From Oscillibacter valericigenes (lineage in GTDB: Bacteria; Bacillota; Clostridia; Oscillospirales; Oscillospiraceae): 51,227 nucleotides of DNA. Position 1 is the stretch's first letter. The number at the start of each line of letters is the position of its first letter. The notes beneath the pieces are model-generated. The model searched no databases. It was given only the letters and a program-made list of their open reading frames with translations, and was not told the DNA's origin. This document shows, one piece after another, positions 42,982-51,227 of this stretch. The stretch is from positions 1-51,227 of the forward strand of contig NZ_JACSNX010000020.1 in the NCBI RefSeq assembly GCF_016902445.1. The letters are read 5' to 3'. A program made the position numbers and the translations under genes.

Positions 42982-43637
42982 TCGACAAGAGAATGTACCG
43001 GGAGACCTTTTCCCAACTCCGTGCCTCCGACCAGGCCAAACAGGAGGTATTGCAGAAGATGCAGGAGATGAAGCAGAGAAAGCGGATGCCCCGGGTGCTG
43101 CGGGGCGCGGCTCTGGCGGCGGCCATGGTGATGGCCCTGGCCGTCACCGCCGGGGCGGTGAACGTGGCCACGGACGGGGCGCTCTTCCGGCAGTTCACCA
43201 TCGTCTGGACGTCCGGAGACCAGTACCTGGCCCGGGATGACCAGGGGAACGCGGTGTCCATCACGCTGGTGGACGGAGACGTGGTGACGGAGGAGGACGG
43301 CCGCCTGATCCTCCACGTGGACGGAGAGGACATCGACATCACCGAGGAGCTGGAGACCGAGGGCGTCTATGATTACGCCTACGACATGGAGGTGGTCCGG
43401 GAGGACGGCAGCCGGGAGACCCGCACCGTCACCATCGAAGTGACCGGCACCCCGGAGAACTGGACTGTGACCCAGGACAACGGGGACGGCGTGGCCTACG
43501 AGACCGCCGGCGGCAGCGGCGCCGCGGGGGACTCCGTCACTGTCACGGAACCGGCGGACGGCGCCGGGGAATTGCCGGAGGCCGGCGATGGCAGCACGGA
43601 TCTGAAACGGGCCCAGGCCGTCATGCCGGAGGCGTGA
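42978..43637 (+). CDS. Membrane-anchored putative anti-sigma factor
   Basis: A 219-residue protein: a cytoplasmic N-terminal helix-rich segment (MYRETFSQLRASDQAKQEVL), one membrane helix at about 40-58 (VLRGAALAAAMVMALAVTAG), and an acidic extracytoplasmic part (VDGEDIDITEELETEG) ending in Gly/Ala-rich low complexity. The layout matches ECF-coupled anti-sigma proteins in Clostridia, but no classical zinc-binding anti-sigma motif is present, so the role rests on the ATGA overlap with the sigma gene. AGGAGG gives strong initiation. Confidence 0.75.
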   Translation: MIDKRMYRETFSQLRASDQAKQEVLQKMQEMKQRKRMPRVLRGAALAAAMVMALAVTAGAVNVATDGALFRQFTIVWTSGDQYLARDDQGNAVSITLVDGDVVTEEDGRLILHVDGEDIDITEELETEGVYDYAYDMEVVREDGSRETRTVTIEVTGTPENWTVTQDNGDGVAYETAGGSGAAGDSVTVTEPADGAGELPEAGDGSTDLKRAQAVMPEA

Positions 43638-43648
43638 TACGGGCAAAA

Positions 43649-43680
43649 AAACGCGGACAGGGAATTCCCTGTCCGCGTTT
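43649..43680. terminator. Bidirectional terminator
   Basis: A 32-bp perfect palindrome (arms AAACGCGGACAGGGAA) flanked by A-tract and TTT, between convergent genes. Confidence 0.9.
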
Positions 43681-43898
43681 CAGCGTTCTTTGCTGAGACC
43701 CAGAAGATAGTCCGTACTGACCCCATAGTACCTGCTCAATGTGATCAGATGGTGGATCGGGAGCTCGTTTGCACCCCGCTCATAGCGGGCGTACATCGTC
43801 TGGGAGGTTCCGAGCACCTCTGCGATCTGGGTCTGGGTCTTGTCAGCATCTTCCCGCAGGTCCCGCAAAATGCGCACATAATCCATTCCGCTGTCCAC
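43680..43898 (-). CDS. Small XRE-family regulator
   Basis: A 72-residue Cro/CI-type HTH protein: RILRDLREDADKTQTQIAEV, LGTSQTMYARYERGANELPI, then HHLITLSRYYGVSTDYLLG. It consists of little more than the DNA-binding domain. The GTG start at 43898 is preferred because GGAGG lies 6 nt upstream; an ATG at 43886 is possible. It lies alone with a terminator at its end, and its upstream region has AT-rich, partly symmetric segments (TTTAC/GTAAA around 44008-44020) that could be autoregulatory sites. Confidence 0.8.
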   Translation of the reverse strand: MDSGMDYVRILRDLREDADKTQTQIAEVLGTSQTMYARYERGANELPIHHLITLSRYYGVSTDYLLGLSKER

Positions 43899-44312
43899 GT
43901 GGCACCTCCGTATCCGCTTGGAAGTCTTTTTGTTCTTACAATGTACCATAAATCCCGCAGATTTTACGGGAGCAATACAAAATTTTACTACAATTATAAG
44001 ACAAATTTACTGTAAAATTTAAGGAATACGAAAAAATGGGAACAAATCCTCCATATCTGCTCCGGAGGACGGGATCCGGCGGATGGAGCGGGGGGAACGG
44101 CGGGCGGACAGGTCCTTTTCCTTGACAGAACTTTACAAATGTGGTTTTACTATATATAATAATACCCGTTTCCGGCGGCGGGGTCCAGAGGCGGCGGAGA
44201 AATTTTCCGGCTGCCCGGCGCAGACGCGGAAAAGCGCCCCGAACCCGGCAGGACGGCCTGCCGCGGGTCCGCGGAAAACGAAGGAACGGACAGACGAAAG
44301 AGGAAGAGAGTC
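43899..44312. promoter_or_regulatory. Divergent region with promoters and the helicase leader
   Basis: The 414 bp hold no gene. For the helicase, TTTACA (44132-44137) and TATAAT (44155-44160) are 17 bp apart, and a perfect TTGACA lies 10 bp further upstream (44122-44127). The leader to the ATG is about 145 nt and GC-rich, long for a single gene, as in cold-induced RNA helicase genes. The left side must contain the promoter of the small XRE gene. Confidence 0.75.
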
Positions 44313-45467
44313 ATGGAATATACAGAAGGCGTCCGGTTCGACAGCCTGCACCTGTCACCGGAGATCATGCGTGCCATCGAAAAGCGCAACATCGAGGTGT
44401 CCACCCCGGTCCAGGCGGGCTGCATCCCGCCCATGATGGACTGGCAGGACGTGATCGCCAAGGCCCCCACCGGCACCGGCAAGACCTTTGCCTACGGCAT
44501 CCCCATCGTGGAGCACGTGGACCCGGAGGACGAGAGCGTCCAGGCGGTGATCCTGGCACCCACCCGGGAGCTGGCCATCCAGATCACCGACGAGATCCGG
44601 GACCTGTCGGCCTTCAAGCCCGGCGTGCGGACGGTGTGCCTCTACGGCGGCGCCCCCATCGGCCGGCAGATCGACACCCTGAAGAAGCACCCCCAGATCG
44701 TGGTGGCCACGCCGGGGCGGCTCAGCGACCACATGAAGCGCCGCACCGTCCGGGTGGACACCGCCCGGACCGTGGTGCTGGACGAGGCGGACCGGATGCT
44801 GGACATGGGCTTCATCCACGACGTGACCCGCCTGCTGGACAAGATGAACAAGCGGAAGAACCTGGGGCTCTTCTCCGCCACCATCTCCCGGGAGGTGATG
44901 GACATCGCCTGGGTGTACCAGCGGGACGCGGCGGAGATCACCGTCCGGGAGGACGAGCAGAACAAGCCGGACATCAAGCAGTTCCGCATGGACGTGCCCC
45001 ACGACGGCAAGGCCGACGCCATCGAGCGGATCCTCAACGAGACGGGCTTCGACCGGTGCATGGCCTTCTGCAACACCAAGGGCTCCACGGAGCGGATCAC
45101 CAAGTTCCTGCAGATGCGGGGCATCGACGCCGAGTGCATCCACGGCGACATCCCCCAGCGCAAGCGGGAGCAGGTGATGGACAAGTTCCGCCGGGGCGAG
45201 CTGCGGGTGTTCGTGTCCACGGACGTGGCGGCCCGGGGCATCGACGTGGACGACGTGGACATCGTGTTCAACTGCGACGTGCCGGACGAGAACCAGGACT
45301 ACGTCCACCGCATCGGCCGCACCGGCCGGGCCAAACGGCAGGGCGTGGCGGTGACCTTCGTGTCCGACTACCCTGCCAAGATGCGGATCGACGACATCGC
45401 CGAAAAGACCCGGAACGAGATCGTGCCGGTGAAGTTCGGCGAGGACGGCCACCTGACCACGGTGTGA
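44313..45467 (+). CDS. DEAD-box RNA helicase
   Basis: A 384-residue ATP-dependent RNA helicase with all core motifs: Q motif (STPVQAGCIP), motif I APTGTGKT, Ia PTRELAIQ, Ib TPGRL, II VLDEADRML, III SAT, IV MAFCNTK, V STDVAARGID and VI HRIGRTGRA. The two RecA-like domains fill the whole length and there is almost no C-terminal extension, so it resembles short CshA/RhlE-like enzymes without an added RNA-binding domain. Likely roles are mRNA turnover or ribosome assembly, especially in the cold. It has its own promoter, long leader and terminator. Confidence 0.92.
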   Translation: MEYTEGVRFDSLHLSPEIMRAIEKRNIEVSTPVQAGCIPPMMDWQDVIAKAPTGTGKTFAYGIPIVEHVDPEDESVQAVILAPTRELAIQITDEIRDLSAFKPGVRTVCLYGGAPIGRQIDTLKKHPQIVVATPGRLSDHMKRRTVRVDTARTVVLDEADRMLDMGFIHDVTRLLDKMNKRKNLGLFSATISREVMDIAWVYQRDAAEITVREDEQNKPDIKQFRMDVPHDGKADAIERILNETGFDRCMAFCNTKGSTERITKFLQMRGIDAECIHGDIPQRKREQVMDKFRRGELRVFVSTDVAARGIDVDDVDIVFNCDVPDENQDYVHRIGRTGRAKRQGVAVTFVSDYPAKMRIDDIAEKTRNEIVPVKFGEDGHLTTV

Positions 45468-45494
45468 GCAGACCCAACACAGGAGATGATCAGG

Positions 45495-45526
45495 ACCGGA
45501 CGCGGATCGCCGCGTCCGGTTTTTTT
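45495..45526 (+). terminator. Terminator of the helicase gene
   Basis: A perfect 11-bp stem ACCGGACGCGG (45495-45505/45510-45520), ATCG loop, then seven T. Confidence 0.92.
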
Positions 45527-45633
45527 GGAGATCTGCCGCCGAAAAAGCCGGGGATCTCCGGGGCGTCCGGGCGGGATTTGTGAACAGAGTCTTAAATTTT
45601 GTAATTTTTTGTTACTTTTTAGCGGCTGGCAAC

Positions 45634-45662
45634 TTTACAAGCCGGGGAAAAGCCTTTATAAT
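45634..45662 (+). promoter_or_regulatory. Promoter of the oligopeptide-binding protein gene
   Basis: TTTACA (45634-45639) and TATAAT (45657-45662) are 17 bp apart, the same hexamers and spacing as at the helicase gene. The leader is about 65 nt. Confidence 0.8.
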
Positions 45663-45734
45663 AAATCAGGTCATTTGACACTTGCGGGCGCCCACGGGCG
45701 CCTGTTCTGTACTCCAGAAAAGAGGAGCGATGGT

Positions 45735-47420
45735 ATGAAACACTGGAAGCGGCGGCTGGCGCTGCTCCTGGCCGCGGCGCTGTGTGTCTCCGCACTGGCC
45801 GGATGTGCCCGGGGCGGAGATGCGATGTCCCTCTCCGTCTGCGTGGGCGGTGCGCCGGAGGAGCTGGATCCCATTTACGCCACAGAGCCGGCGGACCAGA
45901 CGATTTTGGTCCATCTGTATGAGAACCTGATGCGCAAGACCGCCGGCGCCTCCGGCGCCACGGTGACCAACGGCGTGGCCAAGAGCGCCACTTCGGAGGA
46001 GAACACCGACGGCACGGTCACCTGGACCTTCCAGCTGCGCGGCGCAGAGTGGTCTGACGGGCGGGAGGTCCTGGCGGGCGACTTCGTCTATGCCTGGCAG
46101 CGCCTGGCAGACCCGGCCAACGACTCGCCCTTTGCGTCCCTGCTGTCTGTGGTGGCGGGCTATGACGAGGTGCGGGAGACCGGCGACGTCTCCCTCCTGC
46201 AGGTCACGGCGGAGGATGACAGCACCCTGGTGGTGGTGCTGAACGGGAAGTACGACTGGTTCCTGGAGGAGGTCTGCACCGCCCCGGCCACCATGCCCCT
46301 GCGGCAGGATCTGCTGACCGGGGAGAGCGCGGCCGAAGAGACGGCGGAGGACGGCGCGGAAGCCGCGGAAGCGGCGGAGGCCGCGCCCTGGTGGTCCGAC
46401 GTGGCGGGCCTGGTGACCAACGGTCCCTATCAGGTGAGCGGCTATGAGGCGGGGGAGAGCCTGACGCTGGAGACCAGCGGGACGTACCACAGCGATATCT
46501 CCGGCCCCGGGACGCTGACCTTCCGCTTTGCCGATACGGCGGAGGAGGGACAGGCCCTTTACGACGCCGGGACCGTGGACTTCCTGGGTGTTTTGCCGGA
46601 GGAGCAGATGGCATCCCTGGTGGAGGCGGAGAGCCGCGCGCTGACGCCGGAGCTGGGGACATGGGCAGTGGTGTTCAACTGCGCCCAGGACACCCTGATG
46701 GACGCCCGGGTCCGCCGGGCGCTGAGCCTGGTGATCGACCGCACCGCCGCGGCGGAGGCTGCGGGCGTCACGGCCCGGGCGGCTGAGGGGCTGATCCCCC
46801 CCGGCGTGCCGGAGAGCGATGAGGCGGACTTCCGCACGTCCGGCGGGGACCTGCTGGACAACGATCCCAACCACCGGGCCGACCTGCAGGAAGAGGCACG
46901 GGCCCTGCTGACAGAGGCGGGCTATGTCAGTGTCCAGGACCTGGGGGAGCTGGAGTATCTCTACGTGGATGCGGGGAACGGCGCCGCCGTGGCACAGGCC
47001 CTGGTGCAGGCGTGGCAGAGCGCTCTGGGGCTTCGGGTGACGGCCCGGGCCGTGACGGAGGAGGAGCTGGCCGCTGCTCTGGAGGAGGGGACCTTCTCCC
47101 TGGCGGGAATAGAGATCCGGGCCCTTGGGAACGACGCGGAGTGCTTCCTGAGACAGTGGAGCTCCACCGGCGGAGAGAACGTGTCCCGGTATGCCAACAG
47201 CGCCTATGACACGCTGCTGTCGGTCATCGCCGGGGCGGAGGACGAGACGGCCCGGCTGGGCTGCCTCCACGACGCCGAGGCCCTGCTGCTGGAGGAGGGC
47301 GCCGTGGCACCCCTGTACACCACCGTGACGGCCTGGACCCTGCGGGACAGCCTCACCGGCCTGGTGCGGGACGGGCGGGGCTGGTTCAGCTTCGCCGGCG
47401 TGGTGGCCCGGGAAGCATAG
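45735..47420 (+). CDS. Oligopeptide ABC transporter substrate-binding lipoprotein
   Basis: A 561-residue OppA-type (SBP_bac_5) lipoprotein. The signal ends in lipobox LAGC (Cys24). The mature part begins LSVCVGGAPEELDPIYATEP, with VTWTFQLRGAEWSDGREVLAGD and YAWQRLADPAN as family signatures. An acidic Glu/Ala-rich insert (residues about 195-215, EETAEDGAEAAEAAEAAPWW) is unusual. No permease or ATPase genes adjoin it, so it either works with a transporter encoded elsewhere or is an orphan receptor. The start at 45735 has AGAGGAG 8 nt upstream. Confidence 0.9.
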   Translation: MKHWKRRLALLLAAALCVSALAGCARGGDAMSLSVCVGGAPEELDPIYATEPADQTILVHLYENLMRKTAGASGATVTNGVAKSATSEENTDGTVTWTFQLRGAEWSDGREVLAGDFVYAWQRLADPANDSPFASLLSVVAGYDEVRETGDVSLLQVTAEDDSTLVVVLNGKYDWFLEEVCTAPATMPLRQDLLTGESAAEETAEDGAEAAEAAEAAPWWSDVAGLVTNGPYQVSGYEAGESLTLETSGTYHSDISGPGTLTFRFADTAEEGQALYDAGTVDFLGVLPEEQMASLVEAESRALTPELGTWAVVFNCAQDTLMDARVRRALSLVIDRTAAAEAAGVTARAAEGLIPPGVPESDEADFRTSGGDLLDNDPNHRADLQEEARALLTEAGYVSVQDLGELEYLYVDAGNGAAVAQALVQAWQSALGLRVTARAVTEEELAAALEEGTFSLAGIEIRALGNDAECFLRQWSSTGGENVSRYANSAYDTLLSVIAGAEDETARLGCLHDAEALLLEEGAVAPLYTTVTAWTLRDSLTGLVRDGRGWFSFAGVVAREA

Positions 47421-47427
47421 AGAGGAG

Positions 47428-47462
47428 ACGGGACGGCGCACCCTGCGCCGCCCCGTTTTTTC
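47428..47462 (+). terminator. Terminator of the substrate-binding protein gene
   Basis: A 13-bp stem with one mismatch (47428-47440/47444-47456), 3-nt loop, then TTTTTT. Confidence 0.85.
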
Positions 47463-47582
47463 GGGCATGGCCGGCTCCCGCTGATGGCCGCTATTAGCCC
47501 ATCTAAAATAGACAAAGCGCACCAGAAGTCCGGCTGAAAATAGGGCGGCCAGACAAAAATGGGATATCGGTGCAGAAAGTCA

Positions 47583-47612
47583 TTGCAACCGGCCGCAGAG
47601 ATGGTATATACT
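47583..47612 (+). promoter_or_regulatory. Promoter of pyruvate carboxylase
   Basis: TTGCAA (47583-47588) and TATACT (47607-47612) are 18 bp apart. The leader is about 45 nt. Confidence 0.65.
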
Positions 47613-47663
47613 AAACAGAACTGAAAATTCCCGCCTCCCGGCGGAAGTAAGGAGGAACGATTT

Positions 47664-50600
47664 ATGAGCCAAGAATTCAAAAAGGTCCTGGTAGCCAACC
47701 GGGGAGAGATCGCCATGCGGATCTTCCGGGCCTGTCACGACCTGGGCCTCCAGACCATCGCCATCTACTCCAACGAGGATATGTACAGCATCTTCCGCAC
47801 CGCCGCAGACGAGTCCTACCTGATCGGAGAGAATGAGAGCCCCCTGGGGGCCTATCTGGACATCCCCCGCATCATCGAGCTGGCCAAGAAGCACGGGGCC
47901 GACGCCATCCATCCCGGCTACGGCTTCCTCAGCGAAAACGCCGACTTTGCCCGGGCCTGCGAGGCCGCCGGCATCAAGTTCATCGGCCCGCCCTCCCGGA
48001 TCCTGGAGCTGATGGGCGACAAGCTGTCCGCCAAGCAGATCGCCGTGGCCTGCGGCGTGCCCACCACCCCCGGCACCACCGAGCCCCTGAAGAGCCGGGA
48101 GGACGCCCAGAAGCTGGCCATGGAGTTCGGCTTCCCCGTGATCCTGAAGGCGGCCGCCGGCGGCGGCGGCCGGGGCATGCGCCGGTGCGACACCGTGGAA
48201 GAGGTGGGCGTCAACTTCGACCTGGTGAAGGCGGAGGCCAAGAAGGCCTTCGGCAACGACGACATCTTCATGGAGAAGTTCCTGGTGGAGCCCAAGCACA
48301 TCGAGGTGCAGGTGCTGGGCGATGAGCACGGCAACGTGGTCCACCTGTTCGAGCGGGACTGCTCCCTCCAGCGGCGCTACCAGAAGGTGGTGGAGTTCAC
48401 CCCCGCCTTCTCCGTGGCCCCTGAGATCCGGGAGGCCCTGTACGCCGACGCGGTGAAGATCGCCCGGCACGTGGGCTACGTGAACGCCGGCACCCTGGAG
48501 TTCCTGGTGGACAAGGAGGGCCATCACTACTTCATCGAGATGAACCCCCGCATCCAGGTGGAGCACACCGTTACCGAGATGGTGACGGGCATCGACCTGG
48601 TGCGCTCCCAGATCCTGATCGCCGAGGGCCGGCCCCTCAGCGACCCCGACATCGGCATCCCCAGCCAGGACTCCCTGCACCTGAACGGCTATGCCATCCA
48701 GTGCCGCGTCACCACCGAGGACCCGGCCAACAACTTCGCCCCTGACACCGGCAAGATCACCGCCTACCGCTCCGCCGGCGGCTTCGGCATCCGGCTGGAC
48801 GGCGGCAACGCCTACACCGGCGCCGTGATCTCCCCGTACTATGACTCCCTGCTGGTGAAGATCACCACCTGGGACAACACCTTCCCCGGCGTGTGCCGGA
48901 AGGCGGCCCGGGCCATCAACGAGATCCACGTCCGGGGCGTCAAGACCAACATCGCCTTCATCACCAACATTCTGAAGAACCCCACCTTCATCGCCGGCGG
49001 CTGCCACACGAAGTTCATCGACGAGACGCCGGAGCTGTTCGAGCTGGACGAGGGCCAGGACCGCGCCACCAAGATGCTGAAGTATATCGGCAACATCGTG
49101 GTGAAGGAGCGGGACGAGCACAAGCTGTACGACGAGTGCCGGTTCCCGCCGGTCACAGGCCGCCGGCCCGACGGCCTGAAGCAGATGCTGGACGCCAAGG
49201 GCCCCAAGGCCGTGGCGGACTGGGTCAGGGACCAGAAGAAGCTGCTGATCTGCGACACCACCTGCCGCGACGCCCACCAGTCCCTGCTGGCCACCCGGGT
49301 CCGCACCCGGGACATCCTCAAGGGCATGGAGGGCACCAGTGAGATCCTGGCGGACGCCTTCTCCCTGGAGTGCTGGGGCGGCGCCACCTTCGACGTGGCC
49401 TACCGCTTCCTCCACGAGTCCCCCTGGGAGCGGCTGGACCTGATTCGGGAGAAGGCCCCCAACCTGCTGCTGCAGATGCTGCTGCGGGGCGCCAACGCCG
49501 TGGGCTACACCAACTATCCCGACAACGTCATCCGGGAGTTCATCAAGGAGGCCGCCCGCAGCGGCATCGACGTGTTCCGGGTGTTCGACTCCCTGAACTG
49601 GATCCCCGGCATGGAAGTGGCCATGGACGAGGTCCTGAAGCAGGACAAGATCTGCCAGGCCACCATCTGCTACACCGGCGACATCCTGGATCCCAAGCGG
49701 GACAAGTATCCCCTGGACTACTATGTGAAGCTGGCCAAGGAGCTGGAGCACCGGGGCGCCCACATGCTGTGCATCAAGGACATGTCCGGCGTGCTGAAGC
49801 CCTATGCCGCCAAGAAGCTGGTCTCCACCCTGAAGCAGGAGATCGGCATCCCCATCCAGCTCCACACCCACGACACCTCCGGCAACCAGGTGGCCGCCTA
49901 TCTGCTGGCGGCGGAGGCCGGCGTGGACGTGGTGGACTGCGCCATCAGCTCCATGGCGGGCATGACCAGCCAGCCCTCTCTCAACGCCGTGGTGGCGGCT
50001 CTGCAGGGCACGGAGCGGGACACCGGCCTGGACCTGGACCGGCTGCAGTACCTGACCGAGTACTGGGAGGACGTGCGCAAGCGGTACGACTCCTTCGAGG
50101 CGGGCCTGCAGTGCAACAACGCCGACATCTACCGCTATGAGATCCCCGGCGGCCAGTATACCAACCTGAAGCCCCAGGTGGAGTCCCTGGGCCTGGGCGA
50201 CCGGTTCCTGGAGGTCAAGGAGAACTACCGCCGGGTCAACGAGATGCTGGGCGACATCGTGAAGGTGACCCCCTCCAGCAAGATGGTGGGCGACCTGGCC
50301 ATCTTCATGACCCAGAACGGCCTGACGCCGGAGAACATCGTGGAGAAGGGCGAGGGCCTGGCCTTCCCGGACAGCGCCGTCAGCTACTTCTCCGGCATGA
50401 TGGGCCAGCCCGCCGGCGGATTCCCCAAGGATCTGCAGCGGGTGGTGCTGAAGGGCAAGGAGCCCATCACCTGCCGCCCCGGCGAGCTGCTGCCCCCCGT
50501 GGACTTTGAGGAGAAGAAGCGGGAGATGCTGGCCTTCGACCCGGATCCCTCCTGGCGGGCGGTCCTCAGCTACTGCCTGTATCCCAAGGTGGTGGAGGAC

Positions 50601-51080
50601 TTCGTGAAGAACCAGAAGGAGTACGGCTATATCATGCGGCTGGGCAGCCACGTGTTCTTCCACGGCCTGGCGGTGGGCGAGACCAACAAGGTCAACATCG
50701 CAGACGGCAAGACCCTGGTCATCAAGTACCTGGGCCTGGGCGAGGTGGACAAGGAGGGCATGCGCACCGTCAGCTTCGAGCTCAACGGCATCCGCCGGGA
50801 CGTGCAGGTGCCCGACGAGGAGGCCCAGAAGAGCATCGTCAAGGTGCCCATGGTGGACCCGGAGGACAAGAGCCAGGTGGGCTCCTCCATCCCCGGCGCG
50901 GTCAGCAAGATCGCCGTCAAGGTGGGCGACGCTGTGGAGAAGAACCAGACCCTGGCCACCATCGAGGCCATGAAGATGGAGACCGCCATCACCGCCCGGA
51001 TGTCCGGCACGGTGGCGGAGATCCTGGTGAAGGAGGGCGAGACCGTCAAGGGCGGCCAGCTGCTCCTGGTCATCAAATAA
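47664..51080 (+). CDS. pyc: Pyruvate carboxylase
   Basis: An 1138-residue biotin enzyme making oxaloacetate from pyruvate, HCO3- and ATP. Domains in order: biotin carboxylase (1 to about 450: VLVANRGEIAMRI, KAAAGGGGRGM, FIEMNPRIQVEHTVTE), carboxyltransferase (about 525-800: DTTCRDAHQSLLATRVRT, VFRVFDSLNW, IQLHTHDTSG), and biotin carrier (about 1070-1138: ATIEAMKMETAITA with the biotinylated Lys). Length matches single-chain PYC. AAGGAGG precedes the ATG. It replenishes the TCA branch and gluconeogenesis; with the glycogen operon upstream it fits a carbon-storing fermenter. Three tandem hairpins follow. Confidence 0.97.
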   Translation: MSQEFKKVLVANRGEIAMRIFRACHDLGLQTIAIYSNEDMYSIFRTAADESYLIGENESPLGAYLDIPRIIELAKKHGADAIHPGYGFLSENADFARACEAAGIKFIGPPSRILELMGDKLSAKQIAVACGVPTTPGTTEPLKSREDAQKLAMEFGFPVILKAAAGGGGRGMRRCDTVEEVGVNFDLVKAEAKKAFGNDDIFMEKFLVEPKHIEVQVLGDEHGNVVHLFERDCSLQRRYQKVVEFTPAFSVAPEIREALYADAVKIARHVGYVNAGTLEFLVDKEGHHYFIEMNPRIQVEHTVTEMVTGIDLVRSQILIAEGRPLSDPDIGIPSQDSLHLNGYAIQCRVTTEDPANNFAPDTGKITAYRSAGGFGIRLDGGNAYTGAVISPYYDSLLVKITTWDNTFPGVCRKAARAINEIHVRGVKTNIAFITNILKNPTFIAGGCHTKFIDETPELFELDEGQDRATKMLKYIGNIVVKERDEHKLYDECRFPPVTGRRPDGLKQMLDAKGPKAVADWVRDQKKLLICDTTCRDAHQSLLATRVRTRDILKGMEGTSEILADAFSLECWGGATFDVAYRFLHESPWERLDLIREKAPNLLLQMLLRGANAVGYTNYPDNVIREFIKEAARSGIDVFRVFDSLNWIPGMEVAMDEVLKQDKICQATICYTGDILDPKRDKYPLDYYVKLAKELEHRGAHMLCIKDMSGVLKPYAAKKLVSTLKQEIGIPIQLHTHDTSGNQVAAYLLAAEAGVDVVDCAISSMAGMTSQPSLNAVVAALQGTERDTGLDLDRLQYLTEYWEDVRKRYDSFEAGLQCNNADIYRYEIPGGQYTNLKPQVESLGLGDRFLEVKENYRRVNEMLGDIVKVTPSSKMVGDLAIFMTQNGLTPENIVEKGEGLAFPDSAVSYFSGMMGQPAGGFPKDLQRVVLKGKEPITCRPGELLPPVDFEEKKREMLAFDPDPSWRAVLSYCLYPKVVEDFVKNQKEYGYIMRLGSHVFFHGLAVGETNKVNIADGKTLVIKYLGLGEVDKEGMRTVSFELNGIRRDVQVPDEEAQKSIVKVPMVDPEDKSQVGSSIPGAVSKIAVKVGDAVEKNQTLATIEAMKMETAITARMSGTVAEILVKEGETVKGGQLLLVIK

Positions 51081-51092
51081 CAGCTGCTGGCA

Positions 51093-51120
51093 GAGGGCCG
51101 GTCCGTGAGGACCGGCCCTC
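51093..51120 (+). terminator. GC-rich hairpin after pyc
   Basis: A perfect 12-bp stem GAGGGCCGGTCC (51093-51104/51109-51120), GTGA loop, starting 13 bp after the stop. It lacks an immediate T-tract. Confidence 0.65.
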
Positions 51121-51188
51121 AGCTTGTCGAAAAAGTCTTTTCGACAAGCTGCTTGCGATTCTCAGAACTTTGAAAAGTTCTGAGAATC
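51121..51188. repeat. Two further tandem hairpins after pyc
   Basis: AGCTTGTCGAAAA (51121-51133/51138-51150, perfect 13-bp stem, 4-nt loop) and GATTCTCAGAACTT (51157-51170/51175-51188, perfect 14-bp stem, 4-nt loop). They follow the GC-rich hairpin without a gap and resemble the other hairpin-dense gaps in the window. Confidence 0.7.
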
Positions 51189-51227
51189 GGTTGATTGGAA
51201 ACGAAAGACACCCTTCCTGGGTTTCTT

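Noticed and set aside
43899..44312. Riboswitch or tRNA in the large divergent gap
   Set aside because: No cloverleaf, T-box or known riboswitch core could be recognised; only promoters and GC-rich leader are seen.
47580..50663. Antisense open frame of 1027 codons over pyruvate carboxylase
   Set aside because: Same effect: low-complexity translation opposite a fully recognised gene.

Overview
The window looks like chromosome of a GC-rich, spore-forming gut Firmicute of the Oscillospiraceae type. Grounds: strongly GC-ending codons, AGGAGG-type ribosome binding sites, TTGACA/TATAAT promoters, a spoVT gene behind a forespore-type promoter, a GlgC/GlgD-type glycogen operon and an HPr with both His15 and Ser46. 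The genus is an inference. I saw no rRNA, tRNA or CRISPR array.

Layout. 1-2461: hairpin-rich leader, hisIE-hisJ, and a phosphoglycolate-phosphatase-like HAD gene. 2505-3776 (minus): DUF4230 membrane protein and a small lipoprotein. 3938-4951: PerR/Fur-type regulator with an AT-rich palindrome in front and rubrerythrin behind. 5280-7459: HPr and uvrC. 7515-9935 (minus): small membrane protein and an LtaS-like sulfatase-fold membrane enzyme. 10085-10972: membrane-anchored XRE regulator. 11245-13460 (minus): two COG0523 (CobW-like) GTPases, one with a very His-rich metal-binding loop. 13566-15512 (minus): MGMT-like protein and an AGCS amino-acid:Na+ symporter.

The centre of the window is a mobile element of about 16.7 kb (about 16071-32787) inserted inside spoVT. 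The first 33 codons of spoVT, with a sigma-G-like promoter, lie at its right end. The remaining 147 codons lie at its left end, translationally fused to the C-terminus of the element's own large serine recombinase. Joining the two gives an intact 180-residue SpoVT. The element ends carry 16-bp inverted arms (15/16 identical), and a TC dinucleotide shared by both ends falls at the exact centre of the reconstructed attP, as expected for a large serine recombinase. The element carries rhuM-recombinase, a MobL/MobC mobilisation module with a candidate oriT, a RepA-like ATPase and a BRO-N gene. Its cargo is a tightly packed defence operon: HTH, Type III-like Res, Abi_alpha, Type III-like Mod and a DUF4365 nuclease-like protein. 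It is best described as an integrative mobilizable element carrying defence genes. It may also act as a sporulation-gene intervening element, comparable in logic to skin in sigK.

Right of the element: a small lipoprotein, then a five-gene glycogen operon (glgB-glgC-glgD-glgA-glgP, 33672-42321) from one strong promoter. GlgA carries an unusual acidic, then histone-H1-like basic, tail. Next come an ECF sigma factor with a membrane-anchored partner, a small XRE regulator, a DEAD-box RNA helicase behind a long leader, an oligopeptide-binding lipoprotein, and pyruvate carboxylase followed by three tandem hairpins.

All family calls come from reading motifs by eye. No database search was run.
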